A stretch of DNA of 64,000 nt from Mycteria americana (taxonomy: Eukaryota > Chordata > Aves > Ciconiiformes > Ciconiidae): NCBI RefSeq assembly GCF_035582795.1, contig NC_134367.1, positions 20,502,062 to 20,566,061 of the forward strand, in the 5' to 3' direction. The translations under genes were made by a program, and so were the position numbers. Position 1 is the stretch's first letter; each line of letters starts with the position of its first letter. A model generated the notes under the pieces. The model did no database searches and was not told the DNA's origin. It saw nothing but the letters and a program-made list of their open reading frames with translations. This document shows, in pieces, positions 1 through 16,100 of the stretch.

Positions 1-611
1 ACTGCACACGTTCCCTTCTAAAATATGGATTAGTAAACTGACAGGGAATTCTCAAGCACTTAGTTTAAGTGAGCCAAAGGCACTTCATTAAAAGAAGTCT
101 TCTTGGCCACATAAAGATTCAGGGTAAGGTGCGCTGGCTCTTAAAAATTATGTTACAAAGAACTTTCACTAAAAGGAGCTTCAGTCTAACAACTAACTCT
201 GCAGACAGATCTCCAGAGTTTGTCCACCCCTTATTACTGCCCAGAGAGTCCTCTATCACCTTTTCATGGCTTAGCTCCTTCCATAAATTCAGAACCTGAG
301 TCAGGTTTTTTTTCTTCCTCTCCTATTATCTTGAATTTTAAGTGCTTAGATTATGTAAGTGTAGTAAAGCTCCTATTAATATTTGCTCCCTTTTACGTTC
401 AAGCTTTGCTTCTCAAACTTCTGAAGGATTAAGAGAGGCCAGAACAAGAAAGTTATATCCTCCTCCAAAAAGCTTCATGTCTCACCAAGTTTACATAGCC
501 TTGGCTGCTAGCTGAAATCATTTTAGCTTACATCCACAGAAGGACATTCATTAGATTTCCTGCTGATACAAAAATAAGCATTATATCATTGTTACCTTGA
601 ATGGACAAGAC
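1..611. other. RPS7 intron 4 (part)
   Basis: AT-rich intron sequence of RPS7 running off the left edge. I searched it by eye for the remaining RPS7 exons and found none. No other feature is seen apart from the CR1 that follows. Confidence 0.7.
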
Positions 612-4065
<3,454 letters not shown>

Positions 4066-4069
4066 GCTG

Positions 4070-4667
4070 TTATCAAAAATAGCGTGGCCAGCAGGACTAG
4101 GGAAGTGATTGTGCCCCTGTACTCGGCACTGGTGAGGCCGCACCTGGAATACTGTGTTCAGTTTTGGGCCCCCCGCTACAAGAGGGACATTGAGGTACTG
4201 GAGCGTGTGCAGAGAAGGGCAACGAAGCTGGTGAAGGGTCTGGAGCAGAAGTCTGATGAGGAGCGGCTGAGGGAGCTGGGACTGTTTAGCCTGGAGAAAA
4301 GGAGGCTGAGGGGAGACCTTATCGCTCTCTTCAACTACCTGAAAGGAGGTTGTAGAGAGGTGGGGGTCGGTCTCTTCTCCCAAGTAACAAGTGATAGGAC
4401 AAGAGGAAATGGCCTCAAGTTGCGCCAGGGGAGGTTTAGACTGGATATTAGGAAATTTTTCTTCACCGAGAGGGTTATCAAGCATTGGAACAGGCTGCCC
4501 AGGGAAGTGGTTGAGTCGCCATCCCTGGAGGTATTTAAAAGACGTTTGGATGAGGTGCTTAGAGACATGGTGTAGTGGTGGTTTTGGCAGTGTTAGGTTT
4601 ATGGTTGGACTCGATGATCTTAAAGGTCTTTTCCAACCTATATGATTCTGTGATTCTGTGATTCTGT
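4070..4667 (+). mobile_element. CR1 LINE, young 3' fragment (C-terminal RT part)
   Basis: A 5'-truncated CR1 begins at ATCAAAAATAGCGTGG and ends in three ATTCTGTG-type units. Its frame encodes the end of the CR1 reverse transcriptase ([20 protein letters not shown] ... DEVLRDMV, stop at 4573-4575) without breaks. Counted by eye, it differs from the copy at 34761-35353 by 15 substitutions and one single-base indel over about 590 bases, so both are recent. It sits within the RPS7 CpG island. Confidence 0.96.
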
Positions 4668-4672
4668 TATGC

Positions 4673-4960
4673 CAAGCCTTCGTCGCCACTTGCTTCTGCG
4701 TGGGCCCGGGCGGCGTGAGGCGGCTCCCGGCACCCCGCTCGCCTCAGGGACTCCCGGCCGCTCCCCTCACAGGCTGAAGTTCTCGGCCTTTGGTGTCGAA
4801 ACGCTTCTTGTGTAAATAGTCACCAGGATCTCGGCCTTGGCAGTGCAGCACGGCTCGGTTTGCTCCAGCGATGGCAGGGCCCGTAGACACAGCATGTGTC
4901 TGCCTCTTGCGGAGCTCCCTCACCCATGCCAACTGCTGCGCAAAACAGCAGCAGCCACCA
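4673..4960. other. Far shore of the RPS7 CpG island
   Basis: GC-rich sequence with many CpGs resumes directly after the CR1 tail and fades by about 4960. It appears to be the displaced outer part of the RPS7 island. No gene is recognised. Confidence 0.5.
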
Positions 4961-7900
4961 GCTTTAAAAATAGAGCAGAATAGTGGATGGCCTTTTTCTT
5001 CCCCTCTCTGTTTTGTCTCTCCACGTTAATTTAGTGGGCCGAGTGTTCACCTGTGATGTTCAGCCCTTCCAAGGCAGAAGAGACCTGCTGGAGCGGTCTT
5101 GGCACATGGTCCCTCCTGACCTGTAGCAAGGCATTGTGCTGGAGAGACAATGTCAAAACCACACCAGGGAGCGTGCTGACAACCAGAGAGGGCAGACAGT
5201 CGTGTGCCAGCTCAGATCCACACCTGCGTTGTGTTTTGTGCTCCTCTATAAACATGTCCTCTCAGTTGCTTCTGCTGAGACAATGTCATAGCAATCAGTT
5301 ACCAAACTGTCATTAGACCAGAATGACATTAGACTGAGACACATGAGTCTTCAGTGGTGTTCAGGTACTAACTCAAGATATGAGGGTCCTGGGCTCCACG
5401 TATTCTCTCATCACTGGAAGCACTTAATTATATATTGTGTTATTATCTAACAAAGGCAGCACTGTTAACACTTCAGTTGCATGCTGATACAAAGAACAAG
5501 CTGTACTTGCAAAGAAGTGACTTGCATGTTGAGTCAGGTGAAGGTGCCTGGCTGTGCGTCTAAAGCGGAGCTAAAACCTTGCCTTGATAAAAAAATCCCT
5601 ACCTTGACATTTCCCTCTTGGCCAATTTAGACAGGTTCCCTGCTCAAGGGAAAGTCCCACTCAGAGGCAGGTATGCAGCTCTTCGCACACACTATCCACA
5701 GAGGTTAGACACAGGTATGCGGTTCAGAGCACTGGTTCTGTGCTCAGATTCCCTGAATAACCCTAAGAGCAGCCAACTTTAGCTTGTAATACCACATTCA
5801 CTATTATTATGTAATAGTGTGTGTAAAGTCTGTTACTTAAAAAAAATCCAGTAGTGGAGTAATAAGCTCCTGTTGTAAACAAAAAACTGACAAGGACACC
5901 ACCCCTCCACCCCCCCAACCTAAACAACATTAGCATCTGCAGAAGGCAGCCTGTCATGTTTTCTAACACTTGTGGGCTTTTTGCTAAATTTATGATAGCC
6001 AGAAAAGCAGATTGTTCAGTTCCCATTTTTCTTCCAAGTCACTCTTCTTCCTTGCATGAATTCAACAAATGGGAAAAACTGCCCAGCTCATACTGATGCC
6101 CAGGATTAGTATTTATAGAGATTGAATTTATCTAAACATCAGTGATGAGGATCTGATTGAAGAGTAAAAAAAGAAAGATAACAAGTAATCATCTCAGCAG
6201 TCCAGTAGTCCACGTTCAGTTTATACTGTGAAATCCTTTATGAGAGGCAGAAAGAATAGGTGGTGTGCAGATGGGTCAAAATTGGACTGTTCAGAGCACT
6301 AATGAAGAAATAAAGATGCAATGTGACTACCTACTGCTTCCCATCTCCATGCTATTAGTGCTACTGAATAGACCAGGATGCTACATAAGAGCAATGAGAA
6401 AAGAAGGTGCAGAGAGATGTTTCCTTTCTGACACCGACTGTGCATTAGGGGACGGATGCAGAGTGTCGAGATCTATGTGGGATTTACCCAGTCGATAATG
6501 AGTGGTATCCAAAGCAGCTGACAGGTTTTCAAGAATCACTGTGGACATGTGATCTTTAAAAGAAGTTATGTCATTACAAAGTGATATAATTAATAAGGTT
6601 CTTACACCGTGCAGACTCAGAATGGGTGGGGTGAAGAAATGGAAAGAATAAGTAAGTCAGGTGTGTTACAAAAGTATCCCAACAGCAATAGCACAAGGTC
6701 TCATGATGCTATGAATAACATGATTTAATATAATAACTGGAAGAAACAGAGACAGAAGGCAAGACTTGTCAGGGTCATAGCTATCTCTAGAATCAGAAGC
6801 AAAACTGAGTCTATTACTAGTTCACTTCTCTGAAAGAGGCTTGTATAACCACACCGAAGTTTCAAAGCTCATGGGTAGGCTGTTCCTCTAAGGGTCGACT
6901 GAAGATTGCAATGATGCTAGGGGATTACTACTTTGCAGCTTCACCGATACATAGTTTTATACTGAAGTATGGACAAGTTTTTTGTTCTGCAAGATCTCAG
7001 TTCTGAGAACTAAGATAAAACACCTCCTTTTCCTGTCTTATATTTTTAATCAAGGTAATGAGATGGCAATATAACTTACACTTGCAGGGTGTGCTAGATA
7101 AAGTGACTACCTAGTGACCTACCTACCTAAAAGCTCAGTTTTAAATAGGAAACACTTGATTCAGGTCACATCAAATTTTGCTTTAAAAGCTTATGTGGGG
7201 AACCACATTATGGTTAAACGTGTTTCAAGCTAAAATATTTATCAAAGCAGATTAAAATGCTTAGCTAATGTGTACATTACATGCATTAATGTGGGACAAA
7301 GTAATCAGCTAACATTTACAGTGAGTTTAGATAAAAATGTCCTATAGACAGATGCCCTTACTTAAGTGATGAGTGTGGTTTTTGTATACATATATTAAGT
7401 CCTATTTTTTTCTGCAGACTGTCTGTTACAAATACAGAAAGGGCTACCAAGAAAACATGTTAGTAAATTAATAAACAAGTTTTGGTCCTAGAGGGGGGGA
7501 AAAACACAGGACCCCTTATAAGCTGAATAAGGGGGGCAGTAAAACACAGCTGAATTTATAGTGTAATGTGTTGAGGGGAACACTTACTATCAGGCCATGG
7601 CTCAGTGAACACTCTCATTCAACATGGTGCCACCATGTTTCCACCAAAACAAGGGGACTTGCTCTCCTGTCTTTTCCCTTAGCTGCTCATTTCCAATACC
7701 TTAGCTGTGGTACCACAAGCACTCGTGTAAGCTTTGATTTGGCAAAAATTGGCTAGATTTGTATATCTGATGAGCTTATCTATGGTGGCTGCACAGGGTT
7801 ACCATGTGTAACTATGGCAGTGATTATAAGTGCTAAATCATTTATGAAACCCACTTGAAGTCCTATCCACATATATATTTACATTATTCTCTACTCAGAT

Positions 7901-9890
7901 CCGGAGAGTTTTTGTGACTGGACCCTTCAGCTTTGCAGGTGGGGACGAAATGGTTCAATTCTTGGTGAGTCTTCGCACTCACTTCACAAAACTGTGAGTT
8001 ACAGGGCCTGAAATGTCCTCTCTGCCCTAGCCTGACTGAAAAACCCCACAAATCCACTAGTGCTGCAGCAACCAGAGAGCAAGTACCATGAAGCAAGCAC
8101 AGGTATCACTTAGCCTAGCAGTGCTAAATGCCACAATAGTAAAAATGCCAGCTGTGACATGAGGAAAGAGATCCGTCTCTCCTGCCACTGCAGCACAACC
8201 AGCAACGGAGATGCAGCGGTAAAGGTAGGGCTGGCTGATCATATGCAGCCTCAGTTTTACCAGCTGGGAGAAAGCAATGAAAGTAATGTGTATGGTACTC
8301 AGTGGAATACAGAAATCTTTTTTTTTTTTTTGTTTGAATCTGAGCTCTGTATGTTGGTCATGACAGCAGGAGACTTACTGTTCAGTCCTTGCATGTAAAT
8401 TGGATGTATGAATCTGTTCAACCAGAGAATTAATGAGTGTAACAGAAGGTCTTTTCTTTCCCTATCACTTACTGCTCATTGCTCCTTTAGTATGTTTTGC
8501 CCAAAGAAGACCATGAGTAATATAAATGTGTAAACCTGTAAGGAATAAGAAATCCATATGCTATAGAAAACCATAATTAAAAGAAAAGCTAACCAAGAGC
8601 AATAAAATAAAAATATCACAGGCAGGAAGCAGTGAAAAGCCTGAGAGTCTCAGTAGAAACCTTTACAGAGATAATTAATGTAAATAATCTTGATCTCAGA
8701 AAAATCAGACGTAAGCATTTTGTAAGTAAGTGTAATATGAAGTCTCATGAATATGTTGGAAGAAGCAAGAAAAATACAATAATTATATTCTGATACAACG
8801 CTGACCAAATTGTTTCTGACCAAATGCATAAGCTCCTTGAGTTTTGTTTTTTTTTTTAAAGAGGGGTGTCATCCAACTGATACGCACAGTAACGTTGAAC
8901 CCATTTGCTGTTTTTGCAATGGAAGGCAAAATTAACATCAGTGTTTCACATTCTTGGCATTTTACTAGGCCACCCTTGTAAATCCAAATACAATGCTCTA
9001 TCGCTCTGGCATCTTGAGGTTGGCTTTGTTGCAATACATCCGTATTAGAGCTACATGGGAAATCCAGCAGCTGAAAATGCAGCAGCGTATATATGTTGGG
9101 CTGTTTCTGGATGCAGTCATACCTGTGCCCCCATCTTCTGTATTTGGATCTCATCGGAAGCTCAGTTGAGGCACTGAATTCGGCACACATCCAGACCTCC
9201 TGGCTTTGGTCTCCAAGTACACGATGCTCCCCATACGAGGATACATGATAGCAGGTTGCAGCTGGCAACAGTTTGAACTTTTAACCTGCTTGGACAAGGT
9301 GGTTCTTGCGACTTCAGAGGCCATGACGGTATGGGGCTCAGCTGGAACATGCTTACCAGGAGCCCTTGATTTAATTAGCAGGGTGAGAACCATTTTAATG
9401 ACCTTCTTCAGCTCTAGACTTTTGGACGTACTAAGTACGTTGATGCTTGTGCAATTTCAGTGACAATCCTTCCTCAGGCTTGTCAAGCCGAGAAGGACAG
9501 GTGGGCTCTGTGCAGCAGGTTGTGGGGTACGTCCACTCCATACTTCACCATTCGTTTTAATGGCTCATCAGGGACCAAGAGGCCGGGGAGCTGATTGCAG
9601 GACCAGCTGATCGGGGACCGTTACTTGGGCTGGCAGGGGAGAACCTCAGCTGAAGGGACCTGTGAGATTTCATTCGTCTTTTAACAGCTCTGTGATCAGT
9701 CACATATAGTCAGTGAAGATTCTGTGATCTCTGAGCTGGGGCTTTCAGAACGAGGCGTTTGTGCAAACTGCTGTGATCTCATAGATCTCGTGTCCCGCCC
9801 AAAACAAAAGCTGATTTAGATGGCTTTTAAAATACAATTATTATGGGGGAAAAACAAAAGCAAACCTCCCCAGCACCTGGGCTTTTCCAG
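4961..9890. other. Spacer between RPS7 and RNASEH1
   Basis: About 4.9 kb with no convincing exon, RNA gene or recognised repeat. The longest open frame (8783-9268, minus, 161 codons) has no recognisable family, no splice support and ordinary noncoding composition. Confidence 0.55.
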
Positions 9891-10077
9891 TAAGTTTGGC
9901 CTCTCTCGCGGCTCGTAGGGAAGCCCTCAGCGCGCCCTCTAGCCCGTTACCTCGCTGGCCGCCACGCATGCGCAGGAAGGGGCGGGGGCGTGAGCGGCGG
10001 CGCTGCGGCTGCGGCGGGGTGTGGTGGCCGGGGCGGGGGCCGCGGGGCGGGGGCGCGGATGGCGGCGGGGCTGCGCC

Positions 10078-10187
10078 ATGTTGCGGTGGCTGGTGGCGGT
10101 GCTCAGTCATTCCTGTTTTGTCTCCAAGGGCGACAGCATGTTCTACGCGGTGCGCAAGGGCCGGCGGACGGGCGTCTACCGCACCTG
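10078..10187 (+). CDS. RNASEH1: RNASEH1 exon 1 (residues 1-36 and part of W37)
   Basis: ATG at 10078 has context GCCATGT. The second in-frame ATG at 10138 (Met21) has context AGCATGT, with A at -3. The donor is CACCTG|GTAAGG; phase 2. Confidence 0.95.
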
Positions 10188-13100
10188 GTAAGGGCCGCGG
10201 CCGGGGCAGCGCGGGGAGCCGCCGCCGGGCCGGCCCCGGGCTAACCTCACCCCCGCCCCCTGTGTTGCAGGGCGGAGTGTCAGGAGCAGGTGAACAAGTT
10301 CCCCTCCGCCAGCTTCAAGAAGTTTGCCACCGAGAAGGACGCCTGGGCCTTCGTGCGCGCCGGCCTGCCGGGGCAGCAGCAGCCCGAGCCGGCAGGTAGC
10401 TCGTCCTCCCCTCGCCTCCCGCCTCGCCTCTGCCTGCCCGGGCGGGAGGGGAGGGCGGCCCGCCGGGGAAGGGGGGGCGGGAGGCAGTGCTGCGTTGCGC
10501 TGCGTCGCGTACTGGCACTGACACAGCCCGCATGGCTTCTGCGTGGCGTCTGTGTAAACGGTGCGGCTTCTGGCTAAACGTGGGTAGCAGCTTCTGTTTA
10601 TCCTCTAGTGGACGTCTTGTACCTGAGGGAATGCCGTGGTGGTAAGTGCAGCGGCGGCCCAGCCCTCAGATACAGCGATGGATGGGTCTGTGCAATGACA
10701 GTATTCTGTAGGTGCTTGGAGAGTATTGCTTATACCATGCCCGTTTTAAGGGCCGTTACGTGTGTGTCTCCACTTCAGTTTGATCTAGGATCAAGAATGA
10801 CTGGTGTATACTATAATATTTTTTGCATAATAGCTTGGGATGGTGTCAGTTAACAGACTAGTATTGCTAATGGGTGATAACAACTGTTGTCTTTAGAAGC
10901 AGTTGTTTCAAATAAAATTTGATCTTGTACGTAGTTGAATTTTTTCTCTTTTTTTTTTTTTTTTTGGAAGGGGTACATGGTCCTCCAGCTGTAACACAGG
11001 AAAATGGTAGCCAGAGAGAGGAACCAGAAATAAGCATCTTGTGTTGCAATACATGCAAAAGGCCATATGAACAATCTACAAATGAAGAACACATTGCAAA
11101 GCGTGTAAAACATGATGAAGTATACTCAGGGCCAACAGTCAGTGAAGATAAATTTTCATATATGGGTGAGGTCTTTTGCTATTCCCATAATTCTTTTCAC
11201 TTCTTTGCACTCTTTCATAAGTAACAAGTGTAACTATTAGAAAGCTTTTAGGGAGGTTTGTGTATGGCAGCATCAGGCCTAGTATAACGTTGTTTCTTTT
11301 TAAAATGGAAATGTGAGCCATGATGTATTTGTTCACATTGTCTTTCAGTGTAATTTTAATTGGCTTTAACTGGTATGAACATAGAGCTTAAAATCACCCC
11401 TATAACGATCAGATTATATAGTCTGTAATCCAGACACACATATAAATATACAGATGTGGCTGGGAAGTTTTAAATTTGACTGAAGAAGACAGGAACTGTA
11501 GTGAGAATATGGAACTTGGGGCAGAGGTGCTTCTTGAGGCTGACTAATTTGACACCAGTGAGGGTGTGAAGCTGCAGTGGGACTTATGGTGTTCTGCATT
11601 ACTAATTTACATGGCATCTGTAGTTAACTTTTTGAAGGGCCCTCTGGGGAGGGAAGTTTTGGGGATTAATCTGCTGGCAGACATTTCTTTTTGTCTAGAG
11701 AGTCTATGTCCTTGAAGGAGTGCTAGAACTTCTGCTTTTGGTAATTCTTTTGTAGGTGACTTTGCAGTCGTTTATACGGATGGTTGTTGCTCAGGTAATG
11801 GACGTAATAGGGCACGTGCTGGAATAGGTGTCTACTGGGGACCAGGCCATCCTTTGTAAGTAGCTAGATGGATTCTTTTTTTTTTTTTTTTTTTTAATAT
11901 TGCTTGTTTTGTGTGTGATTTACAATACCAGCCTCCTTTTGAATATGAAACCCTGCCGTTGAGACTCATAATGACAGTGCTATGAGACTAGTGAGTTACT
12001 AGGGGGAAAAGAGAAATCAGCTTCTCTGGGAGGTAAGAATGTGGGGAAAATCAGCTGGAAATAATATTTTTAGGGGCTGAATATAATTCAAGTGATGCAG
12101 AAAGTCTTAAAATAGGTGTAGGTACACACAGAAGACAACAAATGTAATTGCATATTGATGGTGGGTCCAAATATGCAGGTTGCACTATGCAGGTAGAAGT
12201 TAGAGCTAGAATATCTATTCATCCTCCTTTATAAAAAGAAAAGTAGCTCTCTTGACTATATGTTAGAAAAATAAATACATTATACACCATTCTGAATATT
12301 TGGGGGTTACTAATCTACTATTCATACGTTGGACACAGAAATACCAGTGAAAGACTTCCTGGACGGCAGACTAATCAAAGAGCGGAAATACATGTAAGTA
12401 GTAAATGTCCTACAAGGCTTCTGCATGTTAGACTGCAGTAGCGTGCTCATGACTATTTCAACTCTGGCCTTCAGAAACCAGTTATGGAGCTGTGAGGGAA
12501 GAACACAAAATATCAGGACTTATGACTTGAAACAAATCGTTCTCTTCCAGTTTTATTGAGGTTTATTGGTTTTGAACAAGGTAATTCCCCTTGAGAATTC
12601 CCAGATATCGTCAGACCAAGAACAGCTATTTAAAACCTCTCTCGAGGTGCTTAGAGACATGGTGTAGTGGTGGTTTTGGCAGTGTTAGGTTTATGGTTGG
12701 ACTCTATGATCTTAAAGGTCTTTTCCAACCTATATGATTCTGTGAAAACAGCCTTGTATTAGGAAAGCCTGGTTCTCAAATCTGTATAGTATCCTTTGCA
12801 TTTTTACTGTGTATATCTCAGACCTTGGGGTGAGGGCTGCTCAGCAGCGGTTAAGAGGAGAATCGGCTTCCTATTGTGATGGGATCAGAGTAACATATTC
12901 CTCAGATAAATATAACAAACAATTTTAGGCTCTCGGGAGTAACTTCTGTTACTTCTGAAGTAAACTTCTGTTGGCAACAGTAGATTTAGTCTTCCCTTCT
13001 CACCTGATCTTAATTCTGGTACTGCTGCTATCCTGCAGTGTGTGTTTGGAGATGAAATGAAATGGGGAATTGATCTGCTTAAAAACTACAGGAAGCTCAT

Positions 13101-16100
13101 TTTAGTGAGGGACAAGCAGAGGTGATGGTGGTGTGCCAGAGGTCAAACTTATAGCTAAAGAGCTTTTCAACTCTACATTGATACCCAGCCACTTCTCCCT
13201 CTTATTATATTTCGTAACACCAAAAAAACCCAACGAAACAAAAAGCTTTTAGGGGTTCCAGGCTGTTGGAACTGGTATGAATCCTTCCTCCTCAAAGTTA
13301 CAGAGAAAATGTCTAAAACTTGGTGTGCAGTTGATACAGGCTTTGATAGTTAGAAAATTGGGCAGAGAGCTACTCCTTCAGTACAGAGTTGAACACCAGA
13401 ATGTTTTTGGGTTTTTTGGTCAGTGAAACTTAAGTGGCTCCCTGTTTGCCTGATTCATTAAGTAGTTGTCGGCATGCATAATTTTGGGAACCTCTGCTCT
13501 AAAGCATGTTGATACTCATTGATGGACAGGTTACAGTAATATTCTTTGTAGTTCTGTGTTAGCATCAGGTACTCTGCTGGTATTTTAATTGCATGTGTTC
13601 AAAATCCTGTTCTGAACTGTGATTCTATTGAAATGTTCTTAAGGCTGCCTGCAAAGCAATAGAGCAAGCAAAGAGTCAAAACATCAAGAAACTAATTATC
13701 TACACTGATAGCAAGTTCACTATTAATGGTAAGTTAATGATTTTAGTTTTCCTGATTCTTAAAAAGACACTGCACGCTATTTCATTATAAGGCCCACAGA
13801 ACATACTGAGCCCTGGGGAGAGGGGTATATGAAAGAGAATGCATAACTTATTTCAATACTCATGACTGCTTGGGGAAAAACTTCAGAATATTGCAGGGAT
13901 CACCTGCTAACTGCATTAAATACAAGTAGAGACAAAGGGCCTGTTAGAGTAAAGGCTGACAGAAGTAGCTACAGGATTTTTGTCTTAAGGCACTCGGTAT
14001 GACACCAAGTCTAGAAAAAATGTTCATGTATACCCTGTTAAGGATGTACTTGGGAAAGTACTCAGAAGTTGGAGTAGTAACCCTGTAGGTTTTTTGTTTT
14101 GTTTTACTTGGATTGGAGAGGCTGTCTTAATACACACATCTGAAGTACGTTCAAGTATCCTTGCTTTTTACATGTAGCTTGAAAGCTTGGAAGTGTAGTC
14201 TGTGCTGGAAGACTAGCCAGAGGTGATATATGCTCAGAATATGTATTTAAAGTTTCACCTTCATCCAAAGATTTGGAAAATTTAATTTTATTCCCTATAA
14301 ATACCATCTGAAGCAGCCAGTAAGACGTAATTTCTACATAAAACTTCTCTTTCTCTGAGATCTTCAGATTTTACTCCAGTGATAATTTGGAACTGCATAA
14401 GGATTTTTTCTTTGTATTTCACATTTTTACAAAGGGAGTACATGTGTTTGCTGTTTCCAGATCAATTTGGAGGTTTTGGGTTTTTTTTTTTGTTTGTTTG
14501 TTTTGAAATAACATTAAACAAAAACTTACTGCAACTTTTGATTGAAAATTAAATGTTGCGTTTTCACACTTTGGGGTTTTTTTGGGAGGAGGGGGGAGTG
14601 TGAGTGTCTTGTTCTTAGCATAACTTCCTATACTTTAGCGCTAACGCTGAAAGTAATTATCTGTTTCGTTGCTTGTTATTCATACAGCGAATAAATGGTT
14701 TGTATGTTAAAAATCAGTGTATCTTTTCCTCCAAATAAGTCATTCTGCTTTCCAGAAGCCCTCCCGGATTTCTGAAAGTGGAGGAGTATGAAAGAAGAGC
14801 ATCAGTTTTTTTCCTTTTTCAAGTGGCTCGTGTTTAGAAGTAAAGCAAAACTTAGCTTGAAAAACTCTGATGTCACCTTGAGTAGCAATATTCTAGAAAG
14901 GACAGAAAGCTACTGAGTAGGAACAAGTGACTGCTAGTCATGGAAGGATTTGCTAGAGCTGTCACTTGCTGCTTGTTTCAAATTCTGTTAGCTTGCATGT
15001 GCATGAAAGAGGTTCTGTCCAGAAGTGAAAAGTGTCAAGGACTTGTGCTCTGTCCTCCTGATTCCAGTTTGTAAGTTGAAGAAGGGATGGTAAATGCTAA
15101 GAAACAACTTAAAGGAATTTTCCATTGCTCCTCCCTAAGGATCATCTTGTAAATCTCTCATTTGAGAAGCTTATTTTCCCCCAAAGGTTTAGGTATAGCA
15201 TTTCCTATAGGAGCAGAATGTGTGTGTGGGGGGGGTGGGGTTGGCTTTTTTTTTTGTTGTTTGGGTTTGTTTGGGTTTTTTTTGTCGTCTTGGTGGTGAG
15301 TTGTTTTTAGTCTCTGCCAGAAGCATTCTGCAAAAGGGAAGAGTAAAAGGAAGAGTCTCTACTCGTCAGGACTGGGTGTTGCCTGCTGATCAATAGAGTC
15401 CAAGTGCATAATTTGTTGCAAGAAGCAAGTTGTTCAAAGCATTAAGGAGCAAGAAACATCTTTGCAGTTCTTTGCTTTGTGGGAGAAAAGTCTATACCAT
15501 CTTGTCTGTGAAATTGGTGTTACGAAGGAGGAAAAGTTGCTGTGTTGGATAAAATTCCTGTTAAGTGTGAGACTTAAGTATGATGGAGGAAAAGAAGAAT
15601 CTTTTATGTGCGATGTTTTAGTCTGTTTTTGCTTGCAGTTTGTTCTTGCATTTTGGGTCACTGAGGTGCAGGTTCCACTCTTGTTTAATCAAAGTTATTT
15701 TGTAAATGTGTCTATGAGTTAAAATGCCAGAGAAGGAGGCTTGTGGTTAAGTACAAATGGATGTGCTTTGGTTTTTAGGAGGTTTGGTGATTCTCTATTT
15801 GGCTCGGGTCTGTTTGTCATGAAAGCAGTAGGGATGTCTTACATTGTCGAGACCAGCAAAGATATTAAAAAAAAAAAAAATTGTTATTTAAGGAGTAATA
15901 TAGTAAATTTTCTGGCCAGCAAGGGATGGCTGGAATGTTAAATCTGGTTCTGTAGAAATCTGCTTATGTGGTCCTTCTCTGAAGGATGCTATTTAGTGTG
16001 CAGAAGCCATAAGACGTGGCCATTTTTTTTTTCCTCTATGCATGTGTGTCTCCTCAATTTCTCAAAACAAATAAAGCTGTAGATCTGTTCTAGCTTACTA

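Larger units (their letters stand above)
9895..10540. promoter_or_regulatory. RNASEH1: CpG island / promoter of RNASEH1
   Basis: A sharp rise in CpG and GC content covers the region upstream of exon 1, exons 1-2 and intron 1. CACGCATGCGCA at 9963-9974 is one base off the NRF-1 consensus, a factor that drives many genes with mitochondrial roles. GATGGCGGC at 10058-10066 fits a YY1 core. From 10030 to 10053 four runs of four or five G are separated by 1, 4 and 1 bases on the sense strand. The transcription start is not defined by the sequence. Confidence 0.75.

Noticed and set aside
8783-9268. A 161-codon minus-strand open frame in the RPS7-RNASEH1 spacer
   Set aside because: No recognisable family or splice support, and composition like the flanks.
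13475-13495. hAT-like right end TTTTGGGAACCTCTG in RNASEH1 intron 5
   Set aside because: A single short match with no partner terminus.
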